A DNA stretch of 64,000 nucleotides from Mytilus californianus (GCF_021869535.1 NW_026262581.1:112806771-112870770), one strand, 5' to 3'; shown: positions 52,650 through 64,000, counted from the first letter of the stretch. Numbers and translations are program-made. The notes: a model not told the origin generated them from the letters alone.

Positions 52650-53395
52650 AAACATGATGATAAATTTCAATGCAACATACAATATTTTATATTTTTGTAT
52701 CAAAATCAAACTGACTAGCAGGAACAAAGTACAGCAAGCATCCAAGTGATTCAATATCTATTTTCCCCTTAATCTTAAATAGTTACAAAAGCCTGGTTTC
52801 TATATAAAACCATTTTTTATAATTGATATATTCTTTAAACTGACTTGTACAATCCATTAAATGTAGAAGCGTAAAATATCAATTATTCAATCATTGTACT
52901 CTTTCACCACTAACATTTATCACGTAATGTGAAAAAATGAGCTGACAAAGGTTTTGTTTGCACTTCATTTTGGAAAAAAAAACCTCTGGCAATAGGTAAA
53001 AATAAGGTGCACAGGTCATAATTTAAAAATAGTTAGTAAGAGAATAAAAATAGTTAGTAAGAGAGGAAAATTAAGTTATTCCAAACAATACATATGAAAA
53101 TAAAAAAAAAAACGTTTTATATAGAAACCAGGGATGAAAGTTATTAGCATTGTAGGCCTTTTAAGATTTTCAGTGAAATAAGTCCACCTTTTTTTGTGGT
53201 TGTATAAACTGATAGTTAAGTACCGACGCAGAAATTCAGAGTTCAATTTCTATAAGAACATTGTCTTCACTATAAAACATCTTTAATGTTTTGAGTATTT
53301 GGTTGTATAAACAATAATGGATAAAAAAAATTGTCATGATTAAAAAAAATGAATGTAAAGCAAAGGAATATGTGTAGTAAGGGCTGCAAATAAAC
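52650..53395. other. Intergenic AT-rich sequence, nothing recognised
   Basis: No gene or repeat partner found; a short direct duplication AAAAATAGTTAGTAAGAGA occurs at 53024 and 53046. Confidence 0.3.
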
Positions 53396-53399
53396 CCCT

Positions 53400-53560
53400 T
53401 TAACTTAAGGATGCATAGGAGGATCCAGCGGGGGGGCCCTGCACCCCCCCCCCCCTTTTGTGGGAAAAATTTGGTTGATTATATAGGGAATCACTGAAGC
53501 ATGACTGGAGCCCCCCTTAGGTCAGTCAGCGCCCAGATTTTCAGAATCCCCTGGTTTTAT
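53400..53560. repeat. Dispersed repeat with C-run (TTGGTTGATTATATAGGGAA)
   Basis: GGATCCAGCGGGGGGGCCCT, a C12 run, then TTTGGTTGATTATATAGGGA and ATCACTGAAGCATGACTGGA. I recognise this as a recurrent mussel repeat; no second copy is in this window, so the call rests on recall. Confidence 0.4.
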
Positions 53561-54120
53561 CCATTTGAATGCCTTACACATTTTTGCCCATTGACCCCCA
53601 TTTTTCTTTTTATAAATCTTTACATGTATAATTATAAGCCATCTGTAAAAGTCTCATAAAATCTTTGTTATTTTTAAATAGTTTTTGAGAACTTAAACTT
53701 GTCAATGATAAAGCTATGAAACATCAAGAGAGAACATTTTCCCACCAAAATTTCAATGGCTAATATCTCGAAAACAAGCAAATTGACCTATATATATTTT
53801 TTGCTTTTTTGGTTCCTTTATTAATGCCCTATCAATATATACTAGTGTTATGAAAAGCTTGTTATTTTGAAACTGAGTAGTGAACCTCCTTAAGTTTCAA
53901 AATGAAATCAAAATAAAATATATCCAACCATTACATACAATAACTTTCATTTATTTATTACATAATTGAGTGAAAAATTACTTCCAAGACTAAGTCTAAG
54001 GTCATTTTCTATCAACAGTGACAAAAAAAAACATTTTCAGGAACACACCTGCATAAAAGAAAATATTAGAGTAGCCAGAAATCATTTAATTAACACCAGC
54101 TGTGTTACCTATAATTAAAT

Positions 54121-55090
54121 GTTAACACAGAGATGTGTCTCGCCTTTTTGTTATTTTGAGAGTAAAATGCATATGTTGAAATTAAAATAGCAATACTTTA
54201 ACATGTAAGTTATGCAAAATATTCAAAGTCAATGAACCATGACTGAAGGTACAGGGCCAAACAATCTCCATGGAAATGAGATATGCTAATGCTAATACAT
54301 ATGCATACCAAATATCATTGACCTACCACTAGTGGTTCCCCATGAACTGACCTAACACAAACTAATACATGTAAACTAAACAAAAGTTTCAAAGTCAAAT
54401 AATCTCCATGGAAATGAGATGTGCCAGTGCTAATACAACTGCATGTTAAATATCATTGACCTACCACTAGTGGTTCCCCATAAACTGACCTAATCACAAA
54501 CTAATACATGTAAACTAAGCAAAAGTTTCAAAATCAATAGACTATGACTGAGGGGGCAGGGTCAAATAATCTCCATGGAAATGAGATGTGCAAGTGCTAA
54601 TTCAACTGCATACTAAATATCATGGACCTACCACTAGTGGTTCCCCATAAACTGACCTAATCACAAACTAATACATGTAAACTAAGCAAAAGTTTCAAAA
54701 TCAATAGACTATGACTGAGGGGGCAGGGTCAAATAATCTCCATGGAAATGAGATGTGCAAGTGCTAATTCAACTGCATACTAAATATCATTGACCTACCA
54801 CTAGTGGTTCCCCATAAACTGACCTAATCACAAACTAATACATGTAAACTAAGCAAAAGTTTCAAAATCAATAGACTATGACTGAGGGGGCAGGGTCAAA
54901 TAATCTCCATGGAAATGAGATGTGCAAGTGCTAATTCAACTGCATACTAAATATCATGGACCTACCACTAGTGGTTCCCAATAAACTGACCTAATTGCAA
55001 ACCAATACATTGATGACGACGACACCAACGCTGGAAACAGCATACCTATGTTTCACCTTTTTTTTTACTCCATCAAGGCGAGACAAAAAT
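54121..55090 (-). repeat. Family D hairpin-terminated tandem-repeat element, copy 1
   Basis: 5' end at right: GTCTCGCCTTGATGGAGT, followed by the GTGTCGTCGTCATCAATG linker. Five units of about 136-168 bp have AATCTCCATGGAAATGAGAT at 54264, 54400, 54568, 54734 and 54902, each with palindrome CCACTAGTGG. The 3' motif GGCGAGAC is followed by hairpin ACACATCTCTGTGT at 54138-54125. The last three units are almost identical. Confidence 0.8.
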
Positions 55091-57490
55091 ACTCATTCTG
55101 GTAAAATATCATATTTGAACTATATTGTACTCATTGATTCTGATGTTCTTGTTAAATATAATAAATTTCATACAAAATCCTTCAAAACCAACTTTCTGAA
55201 GTCATATTCAATGAGTTGACATATTTACATGAATAAAATAATTCAATAACTCATACATGATTTGTTTGAGAGATTACCGTGAATAGGTCTTATCTTTATA
55301 TTTAACTTTTATCAAGAGCATGACAAGGGTTTTAATTTCTGCAAAAAGGCACTCTCATGGTAACTTTCAAAACTAACTATGGTACATGTATCATGTGATC
55401 AATTTGCATGAATTATTTCCATTCCAAATCAGAAAATGTACATACAATTAATATGTATTAATATTGAATGAATGATTTGTAATGTTATTGACTTGTGCTG
55501 TTTTTAGCTTCTTAAGTTTTTTTCATTGATTTTTCACAATGTCAAATAAATAAAACTAATCTACGTTTATTTCAACTATAGGAGAATTATGGTTCTGACG
55601 AATGATCGCATATATATACACAGAATAAAAAGCTTGGTTGCTTGTTATTCATAGTCCTAATGTAAATAACAGAAGCTTTCCTTCAGGTCAGCTTAAGCAC
55701 TCACTTTTCTTATCTATTTAAGGCCATAGCTATATATATTCTGCACATGATAAATATACTGACTAATTTAAAATATTGATATTGAAAAAACATAAAATTG
55801 GTACACAATTCAAATCTAAATAAACTATTATATGTGATAAATAAGTTATTACATTGCCATTGTGTCCAAAAATCTGCAGCTTGTTAAGACTACATATATG
55901 GATGACAGAAACTTCTCTATCGATAAAGCTTAGATGTAAAAGCTAACAACAAGGATTTAAATTCTTTTCTTGTTTTAAAACAGAAAATATAGATTGTGAC
56001 AATAATTCTACAAGAAAGAACGAAAAACTCCGTCTTTCAAACTAAGTTCAGTGAGAGAGATGAGAAAGGTCCTGGTCATAGTTTTAATATCCAGTGGCAA
56101 AAATGTCATGCATATTCAGTTCTGTAAGATGTATCCGCATAATATCAACTGAAACACTTTCCTTGATTATGTATTATTCTAAATATGTGAGCTATTTGGG
56201 TCTGAGTTTTTTATAAGTTGAAAGACATAGGAAAACTGATACATAATTTGAAAACTGTATTGCTCCTGAGTGAAAATAAAAGCATTACTTTGGATTTGTA
56301 GATGATCATAAAGAAGCTACATTAAAAGCTGCAACATTATTACAACTTTGTTCTGCACAAAAAAACAAAAATCATTTTATCAGATCCTGTTTTCATGCAA
56401 GATGGAATAAGATAATAATTAATGATTGAGCTGAACTGCTGTATAGTAGACCATCTTTATTTATATAGATAAGGACTCTTGCCAATGAAAATCAAATTTA
56501 CTCAATGAATGCTTATTATTCATAACATTGACTGGATGCATAGATGATATAACACTTACTTAACGATCGACTAAGTAAAAACAACCTTAATTCTTTTGTT
56601 AATATAATAGCCAACAATACATTAAATACTTATACAGGAATTAATAATAATCAATACTTATACAGGAATTAATAATAATCAATACTTATACAGGAATTAA
56701 TAATAATCAACTGTGCAATTCATGGAAATAAACTATGGAAGGTTATAAACTTAAGTCCAATTAATTTCTCTGAACAATTTTTGTGGTAATATATGGTAAA
56801 ATCAATATTGCAAAGGCCATTCAAAGTAATGTTCTGTTTTCCATATCAAGTCTACATCTCTCAAAAAGGGTCTTAACATACACTTTCATACATTTCATAC
56901 AGTGTTTTTTTTTTTACTTATTTTCCATGGATGGTGCTTAAATCTAGCAATAACATCACATGTGTAAATTTGACATGTGTAAATTTTAGCCAGAAATAGA
57001 TGATACATGTACTATCTGTTTGTGTATAGCCAATATTTTAGACACACACAAATAGCATAAATTATGTTTATTTCTTAAATTTTATTGGATCTTGCATTGT
57101 TTAACTACATTGAAAACAGTAATAATACTATAAATGTATAAATAAATAAAAAAAAATTAAATAACAATACCTAACATAAATCAGTTTCAAAATAAAATAG
57201 TTCGAAAAACAGAACATAATGTGTGAATGACTTAATTCTGGTAGAGGGCTATTCCAGGAAAAAATGTAGGAGGGGAAAGAAAAAAACTCTTTTTATACCC
57301 AACCACCCATAATTTTTATTTTCATTTGTAAACCGAATTGTATTTGCTTCAACCCTTATTATCCCGAAAAAAATATTATGTGGTCTCCAACCCTCCCATA
57401 CATTTTTCCTTGAATAGTCCTAAATAAACCCTTGCAAGTTACAGAATATTTCTTTCATGAATTATTTACTTATGTATAGAATACTTTATA
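55091..57490. other. Intergenic AT-rich sequence
   Basis: No gene recognised apart from the probable RABGGTA 3' UTR at its right edge (AATAAA on the minus strand at 57320-57315). One short tandem array lies at 56625-56708. Confidence 0.35.
56625..56708 (+). repeat. 28-bp tandem repeat, three units
   Basis: AATACTTATACAGGAATTAA + TAATAATC repeated exactly at 56625, 56653 and 56681. Confidence 0.93.
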
Positions 57491-57663
57491 CTATGATGGT
57501 GCTGATGTACATTTATTATCATCTATAGAAAGCAGGGAAGGAATTTTTCTTTTGATCTTTGTAGTGTGGTCTTTGTAACGACACAAAGGATTTCCATAGA
57601 CATTAATCTTCACTAAACATTTGTTGTTCTCTAGAATATATAAATCTTCTGCACTATTCAATT
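57491..57663 (-). CDS. RABGGTA: RABGGTA last exon with stop
   Basis: Acceptor ACTTTTCAG. Encodes LNSAEDLYILENNKCLVKIN, VYGNPLCRYKDHTTKIKRKI and PSLLSIDDNKCTSAPS, TAG at 57493-57491. The (L)..L.(V).GNPLC pattern is a terminal LRR cap. Confidence 0.88.
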
Positions 57664-60600
57664 CTGAAAAGTATAACATGTAGAAATCTATTTGCAATGT
57701 TTATATAAATATCAACAAGGATAACAGAATGCTCAGTTTTCTTAAGCTGTAAAAGGGAAATAGCTAGAATTGGTGAATTGGGACTGGCATATGTCCAGTG
57801 AACAGTCTTGCAGGAGAGCTCTAAGCTAAGCTCTGAGGGTTTAGCATTTTGTGTAATCACACCTAAACTTCTCCTGACTATGGCCCTACAGTATACAGTA
57901 AAATCTAAATTGGAAAAGTCTGTGAACAATAATTCATAAAATCTAAAATGTGAAATGTGAAAAAAAGTTGTCATAATTCTTAATCAGGGTGCCATGTTTC
58001 AAGTCAAAAGCCATGACAATTACCCATCTTTTCAAAACAACACAAATGTTAAAGAATCTACGATGACAAGTTCAAAATTTCTCCTTTATAAAACTTCTCT
58101 TATAAATGGTTGGAAATTCAATGACAGAGATGCATAATTATTTTATTGTCTATTGATACTTCCCAGCAGTCAATTGATTTGGTTAACATTATTTTACTTG
58201 ACCTTTCATGCACGAGACCAAAAATAATGCTAATTGGTAAACATTTTTCAACATACATAACTATTATTGAACTTTTGTTATACTGAGAGGCGGGAGACCC
58301 TTTCTTGAGAATTATGGAATGAGTCATTTAATTCCATGGAATAGGAATGACCAGTTAAATCGTCAGGATTTAGTTGTAACATGATGCAGGAACAGACTCA
58401 TTATTTTTCCTGGAATTCTAGATTTGGCACTTTTTTTTCTCGGGAATTCGGGATGAGACCCCTCTAAACTTAATTGTTTGATATGAATACAAGCAGATGT
58501 AAGGTGTACGTCAATGAGACAGCAACCATCAACTCAAATGTTAAAATAACCCATCTTAACGTATTTTCTTACCATTTATTTTAACTGATAATTCACATAA
58601 CTGGTGACAGTGTTGTAATCCATCCAAATCTTTTAAATGGTTGTTATCTAGACATAAACTCTTAAGGCACCTAAGATTTGAAAGTAACCTGACTGTGGAC
58701 AAAGCATTATTGGAAAGATCAATTGAGGTTAACAGCAACATCCATTCAGTGTGATAAAGTGCAGTAAGTCCTTCATCTTTCAGGGACATTTCTCTGACAT
58801 TTTTGTCCTGAGTTTCTAGTATACTCTGCAGGATGAATTTGCTTTCTGAAAAAAAGTTGTTTATTACATATGTTATAGTGACATCACATTTTGATACCAG
58901 TAAAGTTTGTTGAAAGAATTGGATACTTTGATGTTTCAACTAAATAAAATTCCATTAGCAGTTTCTGATTTTGGTGATAAAGACAATAATGTTTGCTGAC
59001 CATTTATGTTCAATGGAAAACAGATATCGTGACCTTGACCTTTGACCAAAAAAAATCAACAGGGTCATGTTCTTTCCAAGGGGTATTCTCAAGCTAATGT
59101 GAATGTCAGACATGTGGTTAAAAAGATATTAAAATAAATTGGGAATGTGTCCATGGGACACAAATGATGCCCCTGCTTGCATATACCATCATAAAGGGAT
59201 ATAACTCAAGAACGGTAAAAGTAATGCTACCCAAATTCCTACTTGATCTGAGTTTTGTGGTAAAAAGCATTGTGAATAAGTTTTATAACATTTGGTTGAG
59301 ACAAACTTAAGGTAGAGAACAGAAACGAAACATTCAGAAATATTTCCATTTGTAAAGGGGCATAAAAGTGACGCCACCAAAATTCAATCTTGATCTGTGT
59401 ATAAGTTGCATAACATTTGGTTGAGGCAAACTAAAGTTAAAGAACGTAAATCAATTTCGGGACGTAGGTACGGACAGACGGACAGATGTACAGACAGACA
59501 AGGGTAAAACTTAATGCCCCCTCTGCTACGGCGGGGGCATACAAAAATAAAATTTTGCCCCAATATCAGTTAAATAAAATTGCAGCTATGACCTTGACCT
59601 TTGACAGAGTTACCTTATAATTAATATAGGTCTAAGGTGTGTATCTTGCACCTCATTTTATTCATATTTTAATCAAATCACAGTTACTATAACAGGCATT
59701 CTAAAATGAACTTTTACATTTTATAAATCTTATTTGGTCATACTGGCTATCATTTTGTATTATAAAAAATCACAAATTAAGAACCATATTAAAACAGCAA
59801 TTATTGCCAACAATGACTCATTATACATTTTAAAACTATTATCATATAAGGATAGATAGAGAGAAGTGTCATAAAAGCAACAACAAGGTGATGAATTTGG
59901 AATGGTGGCTAAATGCCAGTAAAAAACTATACTTATACTTCTAAGTACTAGAATGAGTTATTCAGTCTATAGAGGTACATGTATATTGAAAATGTAATAT
60001 AAACTGTTATCACAGAGATATGTCTCACCTTTTTGTAATTTTGATAATGCAAATGTTGAAATTAAAATAGCAATACTTTAACATGTAAGTTATGCAAATA
60101 TTCAAAGTCGATGAACCATGACTGAAGGTACATGGCTAAACAGTCTCAATGGAATGAGATGTGCCAATGCTAATACAACTGCATACCAAATACCATTGAC
60201 TTATTATAAGTCTTTCCCTTATACAAACCTAAACACAAACATTAACTTGTAAACTATGTAAAATTTTCAAAGTCAATGAACCATGATCAGGGGTGGGGCT
60301 ATATAATCTCCATGGAAACGATACTTGCAAATGCCAATACATTTGCATACCAAATATCATTGACTTAACATTAGCAGTTCATCTTAAACTGATCTACGGT
60401 AATCACAAACTAATACATGTAAACTTAGCAAAAGTTTCAAAGTCAATAGACCATGACTGAGGGGGCGGGGCCAAATATTCTCCATGGAAATGATTTGTGC
60501 TAATGCTTATACAACTGAACACCAATTAACATTGGCCTACCACTAATGGTTCTCCTTGAACTGACCTAATCACAAACTTATACATGTTAACTTAGCAAAA

Positions 60601-62851
60601 TTTTCAAAGTCTATAGACCATGACTAAGGGGGCAGAGCCAAATAATCTCCATGGAAATGAGATGTGCCAATACTTAGACAACTGCATACCAAATATCATT
60701 GACCTACCACTAGTGGTTCACCATGAACTAGACCTAATCACAAACTTATACATTGTTGACGACGGCACCGCCGCCATCACCGACGCCGAAAAACAGCATA
60801 CCTTGTCTCGCTTTTTGACTCCATCAAGGCGAGAAAAAAATGGTTAAACAAGAGTGCACACGCTGAAATGTATAGCCTGTTTTACTGACCATTGATTTTA
60901 TGTTGAAAGTCTTAACGATAAAGGTTTTACTAAAAGTATCACATAAACTTCTTAAAGATCCATGACAATGAGGTCAAGGTCAGATAAAAACTATCACACA
61001 GACATGTACACCTTACAATTATTCCATACACCAAATATAGTTGCCCCATTGCTTAGGGTAATCGAAAAACAGACCAAAACACAAAAAACTTAATGTTAAC
61101 CAATGAACCATGAAAATGAGGTCAAGGTCAGATGACATTGCTAGACAGACATGTACACCTAACATTCATTCCATACACCAATTATAGTTGACCTATTGCT
61201 TTTAGTATTTGAAAAAACAGACCAAAAACTCAAAACTTAACATTGACCAATGAACCATGAAAATGAGGTCAAGGTCAGATGACACCAGCCAGAAAGACAT
61301 GTACACCTCACAATCATTCCATACACCAAATATAGTTGACCTATTGCTTACAGTACTTGAAATGCAGACCAAAACACAAAAAAATAACAATGACCAATGA
61401 ACCATGAAAATGAGGTTAAGGTCAGATGACGCCGGCTAGACAGACATGTACACCTAACAATCATTCCATAAACAAAATATAGTTGACATATTGCTTATAG
61501 TACTAGAAAAACAGACCAAAACACAAAAACTTAACATTGACCAATGAACCATTAAAATGAGGTCAAGGTTAGATGACACCAGCTAGACAGACATATATAC
61601 CTTACAATCATTCCATACACCAACTATAGTTGACCTACTGCTTACAGTACTTGAAAAACAGACTAAAACACAAAAAATTAACAATGACAAATGAACCATG
61701 AAAATGAGGTCAAGGTCAGATGAAACCTGCCAGTCTGACATGTACCCCTTACAATCGTTCCATACACCACATATAGTTGACCTGCTGCTTGTAGTATCTG
61801 AGAAACGAACCTAATCACGTAACTTTAACCTTGATCACTGATCCATGAATTGAGGTCGAGGTCAGGTTAACCCTGTCTGACAGACATGTAGACGTTGCAA
61901 GGAACCCATATAACAAATATAGTCATCCTATTACTCGTAACAAGTGAGAAATTCACATGACCAAAAAACTGTAATTTTTTTTCAAGCAGTCACTAAACCA
62001 TGAAAATGAGGTCAAGGACAATGGGCATATGACAGACGGAAACTTCATAACATAAGGTATGTGTATACAAGGTATGAAGCATCCAGGTCTTCTACCTTCT
62101 GAAATATAAAGCTTTATACAAATAGTTTAGTAATACCTATGTCTTGCATACTGCGACAAAGTCGCAGGCGAGACAAAAACAGTCTGTGAACATCTTACTT
62201 GTATCTCTGTAATAAGCCTCTCTCTTGAGATCAACTTGTATCAATTGGTCTATGCATTCTCTTATTTCTAACTTGTACATGGAATGTGTTCTATCTATAG
62301 CCATCATCAGTGAAAACATTGTAAGAAGTACCCCTGTAAAATTTATTAAAGGATTAAATTGGCGTTTTTAGAATTCATCAAATTGAATGTGTAAAATGGG
62401 CAAATTAACTAATAAACAGAATTTTGAAAAAGGATTGGCTTAATTCATAAACTGATAAAAAATCCTGAAAAATAATGTTAAAGTCTCCTCTTCCACCAAC
62501 AAGCATAATAATAGATAAAAATAACATAAACCACTTCAAACCACTTACTAATCTAAGTTTTTGACACAAATGATTTCTTGAAAAGAATCAATTTCATTTA
62601 AATCATTACAGAAGATTTTCCAAAAGCTTCAATATTTTGTTTTAAAGCACATGTAACAGTCTAAACATAATTGACCACTTGCTAATCCAGTTAAAAGTGG
62701 TAAACTCTTGAATGGTTTTTGTTGTAAATTTGACTAAACAAAAGCAGAAAACTTATACCTACATTTATTATCTGGTTCTACACCGTGTAATTCTTTAATG
62801 GATTCTAATTCAGTTTCTAACGTTGAACTTGTAGCAGCACTCAATTCATTA
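57491..62851 (-). CDS. RABGGTA: Rab geranylgeranyltransferase subunit alpha, 3' part of gene
   Basis: Four exons (62851-62763, 62333-62199, 58845-58573, 57663-57491) splice in phase into the last 222 residues of the protein. The first two exons give ELSAATSSTLETELESIKEL and HGVEPDNKWVLLTMFSLMMA, the final prenyltransferase-alpha helical repeat region (compare ELESCKELQELEPENKW in mammals). The third begins SKFILQSIL and carries leucine-rich repeats (LTSIDLSNNALSTVRLLSNL, LKSLCLDNNHLKDLDGLQHC), and the fourth ends the LRR domain. RABGGTA with RABGGTB adds geranylgeranyl groups to C-terminal cysteines of Rab GTPases presented by REP, in the cytosol. The human protein has 567 residues, so about 60% lies beyond base 64000. 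Confidence 0.92.
57664..58572 (-). other. RABGGTA intron, no repeat recognised
   Basis: AT-rich with no recognised element; near 58505 a TCAATGAGACAGCAACC stretch resembles short motifs at 752 and 34452. Confidence 0.35.
58573..58845 (-). CDS. RABGGTA: RABGGTA exon (leucine-rich repeats)
   Basis: Acceptor TTTTTTTCAG, donor GTAAGA. Encodes SKFILQSILETQDKNVREMS, LKDEGLTALYHTEWMLLLTS and LRR units up to LCELSVKIN. Confidence 0.93.
59140..59548 (-). repeat. Family C element, copy 3, in RABGGTA intron
   Basis: 5' hairpin at right (ATGCCCCCGCCGTAGC ... GGGGGCAT, 59540-59514), linker of GTCTGTCTGTACATCTGTCC type, about two units, 3' motif GCAAGCAGGGGCATCATTT and hairpin GTGTCCCATGGACAC at 59161-59147. 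Confidence 0.78.
60008..60840 (-). repeat. Family D element, copy 2, in RABGGTA intron
   Basis: Right end CTCGCCTTGATGGAGTC, a second inverted GCGAGACAAGG, then CGGCGTCGGTGATGGCGGCG. Four units of about 165 bp are much more diverged than in copy 1; the left end is GGTGAGACATATCTCTGTG. It abuts family B copy 3 with about 8 bp between. Confidence 0.75.
60848..62178 (-). repeat. Family B element, copy 3, in RABGGTA intron
   Basis: Right end TTTTTGTCTCGCCTGCGACT with hairpin TGCGACTTTGTCGCA, about eight units of roughly 147 bp with AGGTCAAGGTCA or variants, left end ATTTCAGCGTGTGCACTCTT. The right end lies about 15 bp from the RABGGTA donor at 62198. Confidence 0.78.
62199..62333 (-). CDS. RABGGTA: RABGGTA exon
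   Basis: Acceptor AATTTTACAG, donor GTAAGA. Encodes VLLTMFSLMMAIDRTHSMYK, LEIRECIDQLIQVDLKREAY and YRDT. A family B element ends only about 15 bp beyond the donor site. Confidence 0.92.
62763..62851 (-). CDS. RABGGTA: RABGGTA exon (prenyltransferase alpha repeat)
   Basis: Acceptor TTTTTTACAG, donor GTAGGT. Encodes NELSAATSSTLETELESIKE then LHGVEPDNK; the next exon completes a Trp codon. Confidence 0.9.
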
Positions 62852-62914
62852 CTGTAAAAAAATTATGTTTTAAATTTTGTTTAAGAAATAATTGTTTTAT
62901 GCCATACTCTTTGC

Positions 62915-63017
62915 TCATTTTAACATGGGAATGCATTATATTTGTCAATATCTTTATGAAGAGCGTAAGTGAGGTGTAAAATTTTGACAAATATAATGCC
63001 TATCCGTGTTAAAATGA
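62915..63017. mobile_element. Foldback element in RABGGTA intron
   Basis: Arms 62915-62948 and 62984-63017 are inverted over 34 bp with about 28 matches (TCATTTTAACA, GCATTATATTTGTCAA), with a 35-base loop. The remainder of 62852-64000 shows no exon or repeat I can support. Confidence 0.7.
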
Positions 63018-64000
63018 CCATATAGCATAGCATCATAGAATTATTTTGATTTCAATAGGATCTTTTGTACTGTACTTCTAAGCTGACCTATAACTGACAT
63101 TGCAATTTTATTTGTAACATCAATCATGTGCACACCATGTTCTTTTGGAATAAGAACATAGATTTGTTTACAATGCAAAAGAAGAATGTCATATTAAAAG
63201 GCTCTTTTTAAACCTCTCAAACTCACAAAAGATGATTTTTTTCAATAGATTTTACAACCAAATCATCTTTTATTTCACATTTGAATGTTCCAAAATTAAT
63301 CAAAGTCTTATACATGTACATTCCAGGGTCATTTGTCTCAGAGGCCAGAGGCAGACAATACAACTATCTAACACTATGTAATTTATTATCTGAAAAGGAT
63401 GAGTCTTCTCAAATATAAATTTCTTGAATAATAACTGAATTTATGAGTTATCAGGGTTTTCATGTTCTTTTCAGTTTCTTAGCAGGCACCTTGTTAGTGG
63501 TGGTATTTTTGTTTCTGATGTGACAGACTTTGATAAATTATAGTCGTAGCTGATGTGTATTGTGAATGCACTGTAATATATAACCGCTTCAGATTATTGT
63601 AAAAGACAAAAATATGCACTCTGACTACTTTACATAATAACTTACATAAAAGGCCATGGTGTCTTATTTGGCCTAATTTTTCACTGAAATTTGAACTTAA
63701 TTCAAGATTAACATTTAAGAGTATTTAAAAGTTGTGGAAATGCAAAAATGAAATTAAGAAGTAAAGGATCTGTCATGTCACAAAAAATACAGGTTTGATA
63801 TCATATAAAGCTATTTCTACATGCTCAATTTGATTTAAAAGGAATCCAATGTATAGGCTTCACTTACAAGGATCTGTTTAATTACTATCGTGAAAGCTTT
63901 TTCAGAATCCTCAGATTTTGTCGTAATGATACACACCTTTAAAAATTGTTTAGTTGACATAATTATTATCAAAACAAAAAGTAGAAAGTAACATTGACAC

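Noticed and set aside
52450..52749. 99-codon ORF with LIYQYLENTK repeats
   Set aside because: It translates a 30-bp minisatellite; a period divisible by three keeps frames open on both strands.

Overview
This is a eukaryotic, intron-rich, AT-rich window from what looks like a bivalve mollusc nuclear genome, most likely a Mytilus-type mussel. The inference rests on invertebrate-type gene structures with short exons and long introns, and on many dispersed repeats of kinds I associate with mussel genomes. The species is not proven. No rRNA, tRNA gene or CRISPR array was seen.

Four protein-coding genes can be read exon by exon with GT/AG junctions and consistent phase. (1) The 3' part of a PITH-domain protein gene (PITHD1 orthologue, + strand, exons 327-5371; the 5' exons lie left of the window). 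(2) A complete six-exon EndoU-type poly(U)-specific endoribonuclease gene (- strand, 10682-20525, 283 aa, catalytic H160/H175/K221). (3) A complete nine-exon ethanolaminephosphotransferase 1 / selenoprotein I gene (SELENOI/EPT1, + strand, 20771-40098, 399 aa), whose last exon has an in-frame TGA at 40069-40071, at the position of the conserved selenocysteine. (4) The 3' part of the Rab geranylgeranyltransferase alpha subunit gene (RABGGTA, - strand, exons 57491-62851; the 5' exons lie right of the window). EndoU and SELENOI are head to head, with only 245 bp between start codons, so they probably share a bidirectional promoter. The genes act in unrelated processes (RNA cleavage, phosphatidylethanolamine synthesis, Rab prenylation) and form no functional cluster.

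The rest is introns and intergenic DNA rich in repeats. At least seven families (labelled A-E, G and H here) share one architecture despite different sequence: a 5' terminal hairpin, usually a CG-rich or CCGT-rich linker, an interior of about 145-167 bp tandem units in most copies, then near the 3' end an inverted copy of the 5' motif followed by a short hairpin. This resembles non-autonomous Helentron/HINE-like or tandem-repeat-bearing MITE elements. Other repeats are a decayed Tc1/mariner element (DD34E) nested in a family A copy, several TIR/MITE foldbacks, a tRNA-derived SINE candidate, recurring retroelement-like 3' ends, and a 76-bp satellite array interrupted by two large elements.

Layout: 1-5441 PITHD1 3' part; 5442-10681 intergenic; 10682-20525 EndoU; 20526-20770 shared promoter; 20771 to about 40860 SELENOI with repeat-filled introns and 3' UTR; 40860-57490 repeat-rich intergenic block; 57491-62851 RABGGTA 3' part, with three repeat elements in one intron; 62852-64000 RABGGTA intron containing a foldback element.
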